Counted from the stretch's first letter, positions 39,381-48,042 are shown. The stretch: 64,000 bases of DNA from Streptomyces sp. NBC_01353 (GCF_036237275.1 NZ_CP108352.1:8209501-8273500); one strand, 5' to 3'. The notes: generated from the sequence alone by a model not told the origin. Made by a program: numbers and translations.

Positions 39381-39464
39381 CCTCTGCCGGTCCGAGCCGC
39401 ACCTCCGCCGCTACGGCCCGCGCCTCTGCCGGTCCGAGCCGCACCTCCGCCGCTCCGAGCCGCA
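39381..39464 (+). repeat. tandem repeat, 42-nt period (21-nt subunits)
   Basis: CCTCTGCCGGTCCGAGCCGC begins at 39381 and again at 39423, with 32 identical bases; each 42-nt unit is two diverged 21-nt subunits. In the frame open here it encodes LCRSEPHLRRYGPR followed by LCRSEPHLRRSEPH. It lies just before the kinase remnant and may be expanded 5' non-coding sequence. Confidence 0.6.
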
Positions 39465-39472
39465 CGTCGTCG

Positions 39473-40110
39473 TGGCGTCGGTGGCCGGGCAGTCTGCGGA
39501 CCCGGCTGGTCGTCACCTTCGTCCTCGTCGCCTTGACCGGTTCCGCGACCGCGACCGCGCGCTCGCCTACCGGGAGGCCCGCACCGCCGTCCTGAAACGG
39601 GCGCAGGACTCCTTCCAGCAGAAGTTCCGCGACCGCGTCGGCGCCGTCACCCCCGACTTCGATCTGCCGCCGACGAAGGAGACGCTCACCGGCCTCACGA
39701 CCCGCGTCTCCGAGGGACTCGACGGCGCACCTGTCGTGGTCACCCGCTACCGCGAGCTCACGGGCACGTCCGACGAGTTGGCCGACACCTCCCGGATCAC
39801 CCCCGGGCTGAGCGACGCGGTCCGCACCCGGAGCGCCATGAGTTTCCAGCGGGTCACCCATCAGGGCACGCCTTACCTGGTCGTCGGCACACCCGTCACC
39901 TTTGCCGACGACGACCGCGCCTCGGGCCTTGAGGTCTTCGCCGTCATATCGCTCCGCCCCGAGCAGGACGACACGGCCGCCCTGCTGTCCGCGGTGCGCG
40001 ACGGCGTGGTCCCGGTGGTGCTGCTCGCCGCCGTCCTCGCACCGCTCTGCGCGCGCACCGTGCTGCGCCCCGTACGCGACCCGAAGGGAGCCCGAGTGAC
40101 GGTACGTCCC
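39473..40110 (+). pseudogene. sensor histidine kinase remnant (sensor part only, frameshifted)
   Basis: One frame gives the cytoplasmic start and TM1 (WPGSLRTRLVVTFVLVALTG), the next gives LAYREARTAVLKRAQDSFQQ, an extracytoplasmic sensor domain (MSFQRVTHQGTPYLVVGTPV) and TM2 leading into the HAMP start (LCARTVLRPVR). A one-base slip in the repetitive ACCGCGACCGCG tract near 39550 separates the two. After 40080 the sequence is unrelated; the HAMP, H-box and ATPase domains are absent, and no partner regulator is present. Confidence 0.72.
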
Positions 40111-40670
40111 CCGGACGCGAGCTTCGCCGGCAGCCGTCGCGACGACCTCGTCAACGGCCAGCTCGTATGCACCCTCGCCCGAGCCCAATCCCTCATCCAC
40201 CCGAGCATCCGTCCGGACGACGTGCAGGTCACACTCACCGGAAACGCGAAGCCCTCGGGGCCCTACCGGTGCTCGCAGTTCCTCACTCCAAAGCTCCGCC
40301 TCGCGTCGCCGCTCGTCCTCCACTCCTACGCCCGCTCCCGTCGGTTCGCCGCGATCCGGCCCCGCGGACCGCCGCCCCCCACGACCGACGATTCCCCACC
40401 CCGCTCGCCGCCCGCTCCCGCGACCGGCGAGGTATCTCGCGTGCTCCGTCCGTCAAGCCCAGTGAGAAGGCGCAGAAGGGGAAGCTTCCCGACTTCGCGG
40501 GCAAGGGGCGCTCCAGCACGCGCAGGAAGGGGCCCAGCACCTCGGGGTCTTCGGCCTCCGATGCCCTCGGCGCGGCCGCGACGAGGCGGCCTCCGAACCG
40601 ACTTGCCGGGCGGCAGGGCCCAGAGCGCGACGTGACGTGCGGGAGGACCGCCGCGTCCGGGCCGGGCCCT
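40111..40670. other. 560-nt stretch without a supported gene
   Basis: Open frames occur on both strands, but none shows family motifs. The 3' parts of the kinase would be expected here and are not found. Confidence 0.4.
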
Positions 40671-41063
40671 TCAGACCCGCGCTCGTCGCCGAGCGGCCTG
40701 GCCGCTCGCGAGGAGCGCCTCCGTGATGAGGCGGACACCGCGGGCCAGGCGGCTCAGCTGCTCCAGTTCGACGGCGTACATCCTGATCGCGCTCTCGATC
40801 GTGGGGTCGGGCACGCCCAGCGTGGGCAGTTCCGCACGGCAGGTCTGCATCGCCACCCGCACGGCACGGATCTCGTGCTCGATCTGCAGCTGGGCGTGAC
40901 GGGCCAGGAGAACGGGATGGCGCGTGAGGGTGGTGTAACCGCCGTACCGGGCCGGCAGGAGGTCTCGCAGCCAGCGTACGGCCGTGCTTTCCCAATCGCG
41001 GTTGCCAGGGGTCGTGACCGAGTACGGCCAGTCGGCGCTGACCGGAGGGCGGTGATGGGACAT
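40671..41063 (-). CDS. conserved Streptomyces hypothetical protein
   Basis: A 130-residue soluble protein from ATG 41063 (AAGGCGAC upstream). It reads SADWPYSVTTPGNRDWESTA, VRWLRDLLPARYGGYTTLTR and then a long helical region (LARHAQLQIEHEIRAVRVAM, IESAIRMYAVELEQLSRLAR). I recognise this pattern from unnamed proteins common in streptomycetes; no function is known to me. The C-terminal two thirds probably form an alpha-helical bundle. It is a monocistronic gene. Confidence 0.75.
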   Translation of the reverse strand: MSHHRPPVSADWPYSVTTPGNRDWESTAVRWLRDLLPARYGGYTTLTRHPVLLARHAQLQIEHEIRAVRVAMQTCRAELPTLGVPDPTIESAIRMYAVELEQLSRLARGVRLITEALLASGQAARRRARV

Positions 41064-41594
41064 CGTTGTCGCCTTAGGAAGGGGCCTGTTCGGAGGGGTG
41101 TGGCCGACTCCGGCCCAGGGGTTGACCGGAGAGCCGCCGCGGAGGTACCCGCGCGCGGCGCGGAGTGCCCCGTTGGAACAACCCAAGAGGTCGATCGAGG
41201 AGGAGGGGTCGACCCGCGGGCGTCCTGTCCGAGCCCGGGGGCACCTGTAGTAAATGCATATACCGTCGAGTAAGCAAGCGAATGAAAAAATTCATGCGCT
41301 TCGAGAGGCGTGACGAGCCCGGACCAGGCGCCGCGGGATCGGCTGGTCCTCCAGAAAGCGGTCGCAATGATCCGACGCCTGCTCGTGCGTCGCCCGCCTC
41401 GCGCGACCGGAGCAGCGCATCGCAGGCGACGCTGCCGCCGAGGGGCACCAGCCCGACATCGGGGTGCATACGCCGCGTGACCGCATGTTCGGTGAGCCGG
41501 CACCCGGCAGCCTTCACTGGCCGCCCACGGATCCGCCCCGGGGTGGGGGCTGATAGCCTCCCGGTCCGCTCTGAACGAGTGCCGGATGCCGGAG
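41064..41594. other. 531-nt stretch, AT-richer, no supported gene
   Basis: It includes a locally AT-rich run (about 41245-41300), unusual here and a possible promoter for the leftward gene at 41063, although some 190 nt upstream. No family-like frame was found. Confidence 0.4.
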
Positions 41595-41624
41595 GCGCCC
41601 CATCGGTCATGACCGATGGGGCGC
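41595..41624 (-). terminator. strong terminator after the DUF998 gene
   Basis: A 30-base perfect palindrome (arms GCGCCCCATCGGTCA and its complement, meeting at 41609/41610) can fold into a 13-pair stem with a 4-nt CATG loop. It lies 34 nt past the stop of the leftward DUF998 gene. Confidence 0.75.
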
Positions 41625-41658
41625 GTTCCGGAGGTGGGCTGTTTCTCGGCGTCGATGT

Positions 41659-42324
41659 TCAGAGGCTGCGCCGGTACCGGTTGGCGATGGCGGAGATCCA
41701 GGTCATCGCGGTGATGACGCCGATGGCCAGGGTCAGGGTGCCGGCCTTGCCGCCGCTCATGGACCAGCCGTTGCCGAGCAGAAGGGCGGTGCCGGCGATG
41801 CGGGAGCCGATGGCGTACCGGCGGTTCCCGGCGCGGCTGAAGTGGCGGCCCAGGACGTAGCAGGCGGCGATCAGGGCGATGAAGGTGACCGAACCGGCGG
41901 CGAAGTGGGCGTAGCTCTGCCAGGTCAGGACGGCCGGCATTCCGTCCGGGGTGCCGAGGGGGAAGCCGTCGGCCGGGTCCATCACGAAGGCGCCTGCGGC
42001 AATCATGCCGATGCCGCTGGTCCGTACGAGTCGTGGCAGCCACGTGCCTCCGGGGGTGCCGTGCAAGGCGCGGCGCAGGCCGGTGGCTCCGGCGACGGTC
42101 AGAACGCCGGCGAGTACGAAGTTGGTGATCTGGATCCAGCCGAGGGGGCCGTTGCTCAGTGCGCTCAGCGGGTGGCGTGTGATGTCGAAGCCTTGGCGTG
42201 TGGCGGCCTGGGTCAGGGCGACGACTGCCCACAGAGGCTGGGCCACGACCGCGATGGCGAGGAGGGAGCGGGTGGCGGTCGAGGTGGTGGCGGTGGAGGC
42301 GGTGGGGATCTGGGCGGTGGCCAT
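41659..42324 (-). CDS. DUF998-family integral membrane protein
   Basis: A 221-residue protein with about six TM helices (SLLAIAVVAQPLWAVVALTQ; ITNFVLAGVLTVAGATGL; HFAAGSVTFIALIAACYVLG; TLTLAIGVITAMTWISAI) and the DUF998 signature DITRHPLSALSNGPLGWIQ. ATG 42324 is chosen as the first Met before a Thr/Ala-rich N terminus. It is divergent from the DGPF/YCII gene around a 17-bp inverted repeat, so it may belong to the same regulon as the ECF42 sigma factor. Confidence 0.88.
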   Translation of the reverse strand: MATAQIPTASTATTSTATRSLLAIAVVAQPLWAVVALTQAATRQGFDITRHPLSALSNGPLGWIQITNFVLAGVLTVAGATGLRRALHGTPGGTWLPRLVRTSGIGMIAAGAFVMDPADGFPLGTPDGMPAVLTWQSYAHFAAGSVTFIALIAACYVLGRHFSRAGNRRYAIGSRIAGTALLLGNGWSMSGGKAGTLTLAIGVITAMTWISAIANRYRRSL

Positions 42325-42378
42325 GGTGGGTGTCTCGCTTCTGCTCGTCGATTGCGGTTCTCGCCGACACGTCGATCT

Positions 42379-42421
42379 CGTGATGTGACAGGGAACGCCG
42401 CGCATTCCCTGTCACATCACG
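42379..42421. promoter_or_regulatory. 17-bp perfect inverted repeat between divergent genes
   Basis: CGTGATGTGACAGGGAA (42379-42395) and TTCCCTGTCACATCACG (42405-42421) are perfect complements around a 9-nt loop. It lies 55 nt from the DUF998 start and 58 nt from the DGPF start. Each outward-facing arm carries TGTCACA, resembling the -35 element of ECF41-type promoters, so the pair could be divergent promoters or a dyad operator. Confidence 0.6.
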
Positions 42422-42478
42422 CCGTTCGACGCCTAGGCAGACGACAGACGAATGCAGGACGAGAGGAACGAAGACTCC

Positions 42479-42802
42479 ATGCGCTACCTCATGACGACCA
42501 GGCCCTCCGAGACCGCCCCCGACGAGAAGCTGTACGTCGAGATGGGCAGGTTCATCGAGGAGCTGTCTGCGGCCGGTGTGCTGCTGGCCACGGGTGGCCT
42601 CGAGCCGGGCGGTGTCCTGGTGACCTCCGCCGGCGACGAGATCACGGTGACGGACGGGCCGTTCGCCGAGGCCAAGGAAGCGGTGGCCGGATTTGCCTTG
42701 ATCGAGGTCCGTTCCAGGGAGGAGGCGATCGAGCTCGCCCGCCGCTTCCGCCGGATCGTCGGTGACGGCGAGAGCGTGGTCCAGCAGGTCTTCGGACCCT
42801 GA
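42479..42802 (+). CDS. YCII/DGPF-domain protein
   Basis: A 107-residue dimeric alpha-beta-barrel protein: RYLMTTRPSETAPDEKLYVE, then the DGPF motif TDGPFAEAKEAVAGFALIEV. These proteins are the constant genomic partner of ECF42 sigma factors, which transcribe them; the ECF42 gene follows 63 nt downstream. Their biochemical role is unknown. GAGAGG lies 12 nt before ATG 42479. Confidence 0.93.
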   Translation: MRYLMTTRPSETAPDEKLYVEMGRFIEELSAAGVLLATGGLEPGGVLVTSAGDEITVTDGPFAEAKEAVAGFALIEVRSREEAIELARRFRRIVGDGESVVQQVFGP

Positions 42803-42865
42803 ATCTCCGACTCCCCGGATCCCCCTGAACGTCGATGACCACCCGCCGCGGCTTGCTGGCGAGCC

Positions 42866-44866
42866 GTGGCGGGTGTTGTCATCGTGTCCGTGCAGGATGC
42901 TCACCGTACGGTCGATGCGGCTTGGAAGCTCGAATCGGCCAAGATCGTCGCCTCGCTCACCCGGATGGTGCGCGACGTCGGTCTGGCCGAGGAGTTGGCT
43001 CAGGACGCCCTCGTCGCCGCGCTCGAACAGTGGCCCGTCTCGGGAGTCCCGGACAACCCCGGCGCCTGGCTGACGACGACCGCCAAGCGCCGCGCCGTCG
43101 ATCACATCCGGCGTTCCCAGCGCCTCGAGCGCAAACAGGAGCAACTCGCCCACGAGCTGGGACAGCAGCAGGAATGCGAGCCGCAGGATCCCGAGCGGGA
43201 CGATGTCCTGCGGCTTGTGTTCATCTCCTGCCATCCCGTGCTGACGGCCGAGGCCCGCGCCGCACTGACACTCCGCCTGCTCGGCGGTCTGACGGCCGCA
43301 GAGATCGCACGGGCCTTCCTCGTCACGGAGACGGTGATCACCCAGCGCATCGCCGCCGCCAAGAGGACGCTGGCCGAGGAACGCGTGCCCTTCGAGTTGC
43401 CGGAAGGGCCCCAGCTGGCCGAGCGCCTTGCCTCGGTCCTCGAGGTCATCTACCTGATCTTCAACGAAGGGTATTCCGCGTCGTTCGGCGACGATCTGAT
43501 GCGGCCCGGTCTCTGCCTGGAGGCCCTGCGGCTGGGCCGGCTGCTGGCCGAGCTGGCGCCGCAGGAGGCCGAGGTGCACGCGCTGGTCGCGCTGATGGAG
43601 GTTCAAGCGTCCCGCTCAGCCGCGCGGACCGGGCCCGCGGGCGAGCCCGTCCAACTGCACGAACAGAACCGGGGACGCTGGGACCAGCTGCTCATCCGCC
43701 GAGGCTTCACCGCGATGCTGCGGGCCAGGGAGGCCGGTGGCATGCCCGGCCCCTACACGCTGCAGGCGGCCATCGCCGTGTGCCACGCACAGGCACGGAG
43801 CGCCGAGGACACCGACTGGGCACAGATCGCGACGCTGTACGAGGCGCTGACCCGACTGCTGCCGACACCGATCGTGCGGCTGAACCGCGCCGTGGCTGTC
43901 GGGATGGCGCACGGACCACAGGCGGGGCTCGACCTGGTCGACTCCCTGATCGCCGATCCCGCGTTGCGTGACTACCACCTCCTCCCGAGCGTCAGGGGAG
44001 ATCTGCTGGCCCGGTTGGACCGCCACGACGAGGCACGGCTGGAGTTCCACCGGGCGGCGTCCCTCGCGCGGAACGCCGCCGAACGCGCCTTTCTGGAACG
44101 GCGCGCGGCTGAGATCGGCGTCACGGTTCCGCCGGGCCGCACGCTCGGGCAGGCCGCCCACGACTTCCTGAGCCGGGACGATCTGGACGCCGGGACGATC
44201 CGTTCCTACGGACAGACCCTGCGACGCCTTTGCCGAACCCTCGGCGGCCGGCTGCCGCTGACCTCTCTGACGGCCGACCAGGTGACACGGGTGTTCACGA
44301 CGACCTGGGACAGCGCGGCAGCAACGACGTGGAACCGGCACCGGTCGGTCGTCCGGTCCTTCGGCGCCTGGGAGTCCCTGGGCGACCTCACGGTGGGGCT
44401 GGACCGTCGCGCCGAGACACATCTGCGAGCGCGGGCGCTGAAGTCCGCGCAGCTCGACGCACTGTGGCGTCGCCCCGGCCTGCCGCTGCGCGAACAGGCC
44501 CTGTGGCGGCTGCTGCACGAATCGGCGGCCGGCGTGAAGGCCGTCCTGTCGCTGAACATCGAAGACCTGGACCTCGACGACCGTCGGGCCTGGACCGGCG
44601 CCACCTGGGTGAGCTGGCGCTCTGGGACGGCCCGGCTCCTTCCCGAGCTGCTGGCCGGCAGGACCCGGGGTCCGGTGTTCCTCTCCGACCGTCGCCCCGG
44701 CCCGGCTCGAACACCCAAGGAATCCGACCTGTGCCCGGACACGGGCCGCCGCCGTCTGTCCTATGAGCGGGCCGAGTACCTTTTCAAGCAGGCCACCCAA
44801 GCCCTGGACCCGACCGGCAACGGCTACACCCTGCACCAACTCAAGTCCCGTCCCCGCGATCGCTGA
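42866..44866 (+). CDS. ECF42 sigma factor fused to a truncated tyrosine-recombinase-like domain
   Basis: A single 666-codon frame. Residues about 10-185 are sigma-2 and sigma-4 (VRDVGLAEELAQDALVAALE; LTAAEIARAFLVTETVITQR). Residues about 190-415 are the helical C-terminal domain usual for ECF42, with FNEGYSASFGDDLMRPGLC. Relatives end here, but this protein continues for about 245 residues as a phage-integrase-like domain: core-binding part (DLDAGTIRSYGQTLRRLC), then catalytic-fold part (ARALKSAQLDALWRRPGLPL, LSLNIEDLDLDDRRAWTGAT, GTARLLPELLAGRTRGPVFL). It ends just after LHQL, so the second Arg region and the Tyr nucleophile are missing and the first Arg is replaced (ESAAGVKAV). The start may be GTG 42884 or 42890. 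It presumably still transcribes the DGPF gene. Confidence 0.88.
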   Translation: MAGVVIVSVQDAHRTVDAAWKLESAKIVASLTRMVRDVGLAEELAQDALVAALEQWPVSGVPDNPGAWLTTTAKRRAVDHIRRSQRLERKQEQLAHELGQQQECEPQDPERDDVLRLVFISCHPVLTAEARAALTLRLLGGLTAAEIARAFLVTETVITQRIAAAKRTLAEERVPFELPEGPQLAERLASVLEVIYLIFNEGYSASFGDDLMRPGLCLEALRLGRLLAELAPQEAEVHALVALMEVQASRSAARTGPAGEPVQLHEQNRGRWDQLLIRRGFTAMLRAREAGGMPGPYTLQAAIAVCHAQARSAEDTDWAQIATLYEALTRLLPTPIVRLNRAVAVGMAHGPQAGLDLVDSLIADPALRDYHLLPSVRGDLLARLDRHDEARLEFHRAASLARNAAERAFLERRAAEIGVTVPPGRTLGQAAHDFLSRDDLDAGTIRSYGQTLRRLCRTLGGRLPLTSLTADQVTRVFTTTWDSAAATTWNRHRSVVRSFGAWESLGDLTVGLDRRAETHLRARALKSAQLDALWRRPGLPLREQALWRLLHESAAGVKAVLSLNIEDLDLDDRRAWTGATWVSWRSGTARLLPELLAGRTRGPVFLSDRRPGPARTPKESDLCPDTGRRRLSYERAEYLFKQATQALDPTGNGYTLHQLKSRPRDR

Positions 44867-45017
44867 CCCGGGATCGGGGCCGTCGTCGGTAGACCGTCCC
44901 CGTCAAGCGCCGCCATCGGCATCCCGGTTCCCCGGCTGCGCAGGACGCTCGGACGCGCGTCCCCGCTGCCGGTGGGCAGGGCAGCCACCTCCGCGATCGC
45001 CCTCTGCTGCTGCCGTT

Positions 45018-45300
45018 TCAGCCGGCGCTTCGGTCATCGATTCCAACGGCCAGACCTGGCCACGGCCCGGCCAGGCGGACCAGCTCGTCCGCCGGCGACT
45101 CGCCCGCCGCACGCAGGTGCTCGTCCGGGTGGAAGTGGACGACCGTCCCAGTCGTGCCGTCGTCGGCGATGGGTTCCAGATCAGTCAATGGGTACGCCAC
45201 GTTCGTAGCGTTGCGTCCAGGAACCGTTGTGACGGCGGTTGGTATGGATGAGCCAATCGCTGAGTGCTGCGACGACAGACACGCCTTGACACGGATGACC
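45018..45300 (-). pseudogene. GyrB/ParE-like ATPase fragment
   Basis: Leftward translation gives [34 protein letters not shown] and then a stop; the adjacent frame continues [20 protein letters not shown] and DELVRLAGPWPGLAVGID. Together this is part of the GHKL ATPase and transducer region of gyrase-B-like proteins (GxGxxVVNALS, YERGVPV, GTTVxFxPD). A one-base shift near 45190 and loss of both ends show it is dead. It lies directly after the fused sigma factor, consistent with a recombination-prone spot. Confidence 0.65.
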
Positions 45301-45706
45301 ATCAGGAAGCTCTTGCGCCCCGGGGAATTCGAAGAACCGCAGGTCTTTCGAGCCATGACTGGGTCACCTTTGACGCGCCGCAGTACGACTGCGACGGCGC
45401 TGGCCCCTATTACAAGGCCCAGATCTGGGGTCGGTACCTAAGGGCAGAGCCGGAGCCCGAGGCGTAGGGATGCCGCGCCTCATGTTCCGCTCGAATCGTC
45501 CGAACTGGGTCGCTCGCCTGGGCATTCGCCGAACGTGGGGGCGACCTTCGTCTGATCATGTGCTCCGACCAAGGTGCACGTGACCAAGACGAAGGCCGTG
45601 AGGGTGAGTCTGAGCGATGTACGGCGGCTTGAACCACGGCCGGATCGAGAATCCCGGCTCCGGGGATGGGGTGGTGCCGGCCGGGGTGGGCCGTCTGTTT
45701 TACCGG
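45301..45706. other. gap with a possible gene tail on the plus strand
   Basis: The rightward frame ending at 45467 reads [20 protein letters not shown] and IWGRYLRAEPEPEA, with an aromatic content unlike chance GC-rich translation. No start, upstream domain or family is recognisable. It could be the stump of a deleted gene. The rest of the interval shows nothing. Confidence 0.25.
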
Positions 45707-46333
45707 TCAGGGACCCGGCCTGTCGGCACCGGTGTCCGGCGGGGACGGCGAGATCGAGGCGAGGAAGTCGTCGAGCATGGCGGTCTGTACGTCCTCGGGG
45801 AACCGGCCGGGGTCGAAGAGGGCCTGGACGACGAGACCGTGGGTGAACGCGACGGCGGTGGCTGCGAGTTGCTCGGGGTCGGCGGACGCGGACAGCTCCC
45901 CCTGGTCGCGAGCGGCTTCGAGGTGCGGACGGATCGTCGAGCGCAGGCGGGTGTAGCGGTCGGCCTGGTCCGCGCCGAGAGCATCGTCGGCGAGGGCCAG
46001 GTCCCACGAACTGACCCAGATGCGGTTGCGGGCGGTGTCGTCGGTGGTCAGCGGCAGGATGTCCAGCAGCACGGCCCTCAGGGCAGCGAGGCCCTCGGTG
46101 GGACGTTCGCGACGGGGGCGTTCCGCCGTGCTCTTCTCCAGGAGGTCCAGGGCGTGTGAGACCAGGGCCCGTTTGGTGGGGAAGTAGTGCATGAGCATGC
46201 CGGTCGAGACCCCCATGGCGGCGGCGACGGCGCGCAGCGTCAGCCCGCCGAACCCTTTGTCGGCCAGGACCTGCCACACCGCCTCGGACACGTCCTGGCG
46301 GCGGGCTTCACGGTCTCCAAGTGCGGGAGGCAT
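45707..46333 (-). CDS. TetR-family transcriptional regulator
   Basis: A 208-residue repressor with an N-terminal HTH (GGLTLRAVAAAMGVSTGMLM, HYFPTKRALVSHALDLLEKS) and a C-terminal ligand/dimer domain (ARNRIWVSSWDLALADDALG; QLAATAVAFTHGLVVQALFD). It starts at ATG 46333 after GGAG-type purines and is divergent from the GNAT-SnoaL gene at 46382. Only 48 nt separate the starts, and a palindrome in that gap suggests that it represses both genes. Confidence 0.92.
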   Translation of the reverse strand: MPPALGDREARRQDVSEAVWQVLADKGFGGLTLRAVAAAMGVSTGMLMHYFPTKRALVSHALDLLEKSTAERPRRERPTEGLAALRAVLLDILPLTTDDTARNRIWVSSWDLALADDALGADQADRYTRLRSTIRPHLEAARDQGELSASADPEQLAATAVAFTHGLVVQALFDPGRFPEDVQTAMLDDFLASISPSPPDTGADRPGP

Positions 46334-46347
46334 GCTGCTACTTTACA

Positions 46348-46367
46348 TACCGAACGCTCGTTACGTA
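46348..46367. promoter_or_regulatory. TetR operator between divergent tetR and GNAT genes
   Basis: TACCGAACG (46348-46356) and CGTTACGTA (46359-46367) form an inverted repeat matching at seven of nine positions around CT, centred on AACGCTCGTT. It occupies the only promoter space between the two start codons. Confidence 0.55.
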
Positions 46368-46381
46368 CCTGGAAGGTGTCC

Positions 46382-47338
46382 GTGTTCGCACTGCCGCTCG
46401 GCGACAACGCGCAGCTCCGCTCCCTGGAACCTTGGCACGCGCAGGAGTTCCTCGCCCATACCGACCGCGCCCGCCCCCATGTGGACCCGTGGATACCCTG
46501 GGCGACTTTCAGCACCGACCTCGCCTCCGCCACGGCCGTCCTCCAGCGGTACGCGGACCAACAGGCCGGCGACACCCGCCGGATCTACGGGATCTGGCGG
46601 GAGGGCACGCTGGTCGGCGGAGTCATGTTCACTCACTTCGACACCGCCTCGGGGGTGTGCGAGATCGGCTGCTGGCTGGAGGCGGACGGCGAAGGCCGCG
46701 GGCTCGTGACCCGGGCATGCCGGGTACTGATCGACTGGGCCTTCCGGGAACGCGGAATGAGCCGGATCGAATGGTGGGTCGCGGCGCGCAACACCCGCAG
46801 CATCGAGGTGGCGCGTCGGCTAGGGATGACCCGCGACGGTGTGCTGCGGCAGCGTTCCGCGTACCGGGAGATGCGGCACGACATCGAGATCTGGTCGCTC
46901 CTCGCCGACGACACGCCGCCGGCGGACGATGGCGTGACCGACGCAAAGGCGCAACTCGACGCGTTGATGCGCGCCTTCCTCGGCGCGTTCACCAACACCG
47001 GCGGCAGCCCGGCGAACGTCGACGTCGTCCGCGAGGTGTTCATCCCGCAAGGAAGGATCATCAAGAACATCGGGGCGGAACCGGTGATCTACGACCTCGA
47101 CGCGTTCATCGAGCCCCGCCGGAAGATCCTCACCGACGGGACTCTGACGGAGTTCTCCGAGTGGGAGGTCGCCGAACGGACCGAGATCTTCGGGTCGATC
47201 GCGCACCGGTTCAGCGAGTACCGCAAGTCCGGATTCCTCGACGGCGAGTGGTTCGAGGGCTCGGGGCGCAAGACCACCCAGTTCGTCAATACTCCTGCCG
47301 GCTGGAGGATGAGCTCGATGGCCTGGGACGACGTGTAG
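46382..47338 (+). CDS. GNAT acetyltransferase fused to a SnoaL/DUF4440-like domain
   Basis: A 318-residue protein. Residues 1-178 are a RimJ/RimL-type N-acetyltransferase (FALPLGDNAQLRSLEPWHAQ; acetyl-CoA region GCWLEADGEGRGLVTRACR; RRLGMTRDGVLRQRSAYREM). After a short linker, residues about 190-318 form a SnoaL-like cone fold (LDALMRAFLGAFTNTGGSPA; RKILTDGTLTEFSEWEVAER; FVNTPAGWRMSSMAWDDV). GTG 46382 is chosen because GGAAGG lies 5 nt upstream; GTG 46376 is in frame. The divergent TetR probably controls it. The second domain may bind a small substrate, but its role is unknown. Confidence 0.85.
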   Translation: MFALPLGDNAQLRSLEPWHAQEFLAHTDRARPHVDPWIPWATFSTDLASATAVLQRYADQQAGDTRRIYGIWREGTLVGGVMFTHFDTASGVCEIGCWLEADGEGRGLVTRACRVLIDWAFRERGMSRIEWWVAARNTRSIEVARRLGMTRDGVLRQRSAYREMRHDIEIWSLLADDTPPADDGVTDAKAQLDALMRAFLGAFTNTGGSPANVDVVREVFIPQGRIIKNIGAEPVIYDLDAFIEPRRKILTDGTLTEFSEWEVAERTEIFGSIAHRFSEYRKSGFLDGEWFEGSGRKTTQFVNTPAGWRMSSMAWDDV

Positions 47339-47507
47339 AGGCCACCCGATCCGGCTCCGCCGACAAGAAGTCCGGCACCCGCCTCGAACGCGAAGTGCTC
47401 TGGCCGGCCTGTGCTCGGCCGGCCGGGCTCTGCCGCCCGCGTCAGTCGCTGGGCCGTCTCTCTTCGATCAGGTAGTCCGTTGTTCCGGTCATGCTCAGCA
47501 CGGGGAT

Positions 47508-48042
47508 CTGACTGATGCCGGGTGGGCCGTGCTGGAGCCGCTGCTGTCGGTGAGCAACAACCCGATGCGGCCGCCGGCGGGATCACCGGCAGGTGATCAA
47601 CGGGATCATCCACCGGCTCGGCACCGGGGTGCGGTGGTGTGAACTGCCCGAACCCTTCGGCCTGTGGAAGTCGGTCCACAAGCGCCATTTGCCGTGGTCG
47701 GCCGACGGTGCACCTGGGAGATGCTCCTCGGTACGTCGAGGGCAGTGGCGTCGCCGACGGCACTGCCCTCGACTGGAAGATCCGCACCTACCTCCGCAAG
47801 CGCGGCATCCGGCACGTCATCCCGGAGAAGAAGGACCACAAGGCCGTCCGCCTGCGCCGGGGTTCACGCGGCGGACGGCCTCTGTGCCTCGACAAGGACC
47901 GGTACAAGGATCGCGACACGGTGGAGAGAGCCGTCGGCAGGCTCAAGCAGTGCAGAGCCGTCGCTCCCCGATAGGACAGGCGCGGGTACGTCTACCTCGG
48001 CACTGTCACCGCCGCCGCTCTCCTCATCCGGCTCCGATCACG
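47508..48042 (+). pseudogene. IS5-family transposase remnant (internally deleted)
   Basis: Pieces in three frames rebuild an IS5-type transposase: LTDAGWAVLEPLLSVSNNPM, then VINGIIHRLGTGVRWCELPE with FGLWKSVHKRHLPWSADG, then ALDWKIRTYLRKRGIRHVIP with SRGGRPLCLDKDRYKDRDTV, then RGYVYLGTVTAAALLIRLRS. The middle third, with the first two catalytic acids, is missing around 47710-47770. The tail overlaps the 3' end of the leftward hydrolase at 48038. It is related in sequence to the remnant at 5119. No terminal repeats were found. Confidence 0.78.

Noticed and set aside
39381-39464. CRISPR array
   Set aside because: The units are contiguous with no spacers, and no cas genes occur in the window.
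44140-44866. A functional site-specific integrase
   Set aside because: The first catalytic Arg is replaced and the sequence stops before the second Arg region and Tyr nucleophile; it is also part of the sigma-factor frame.
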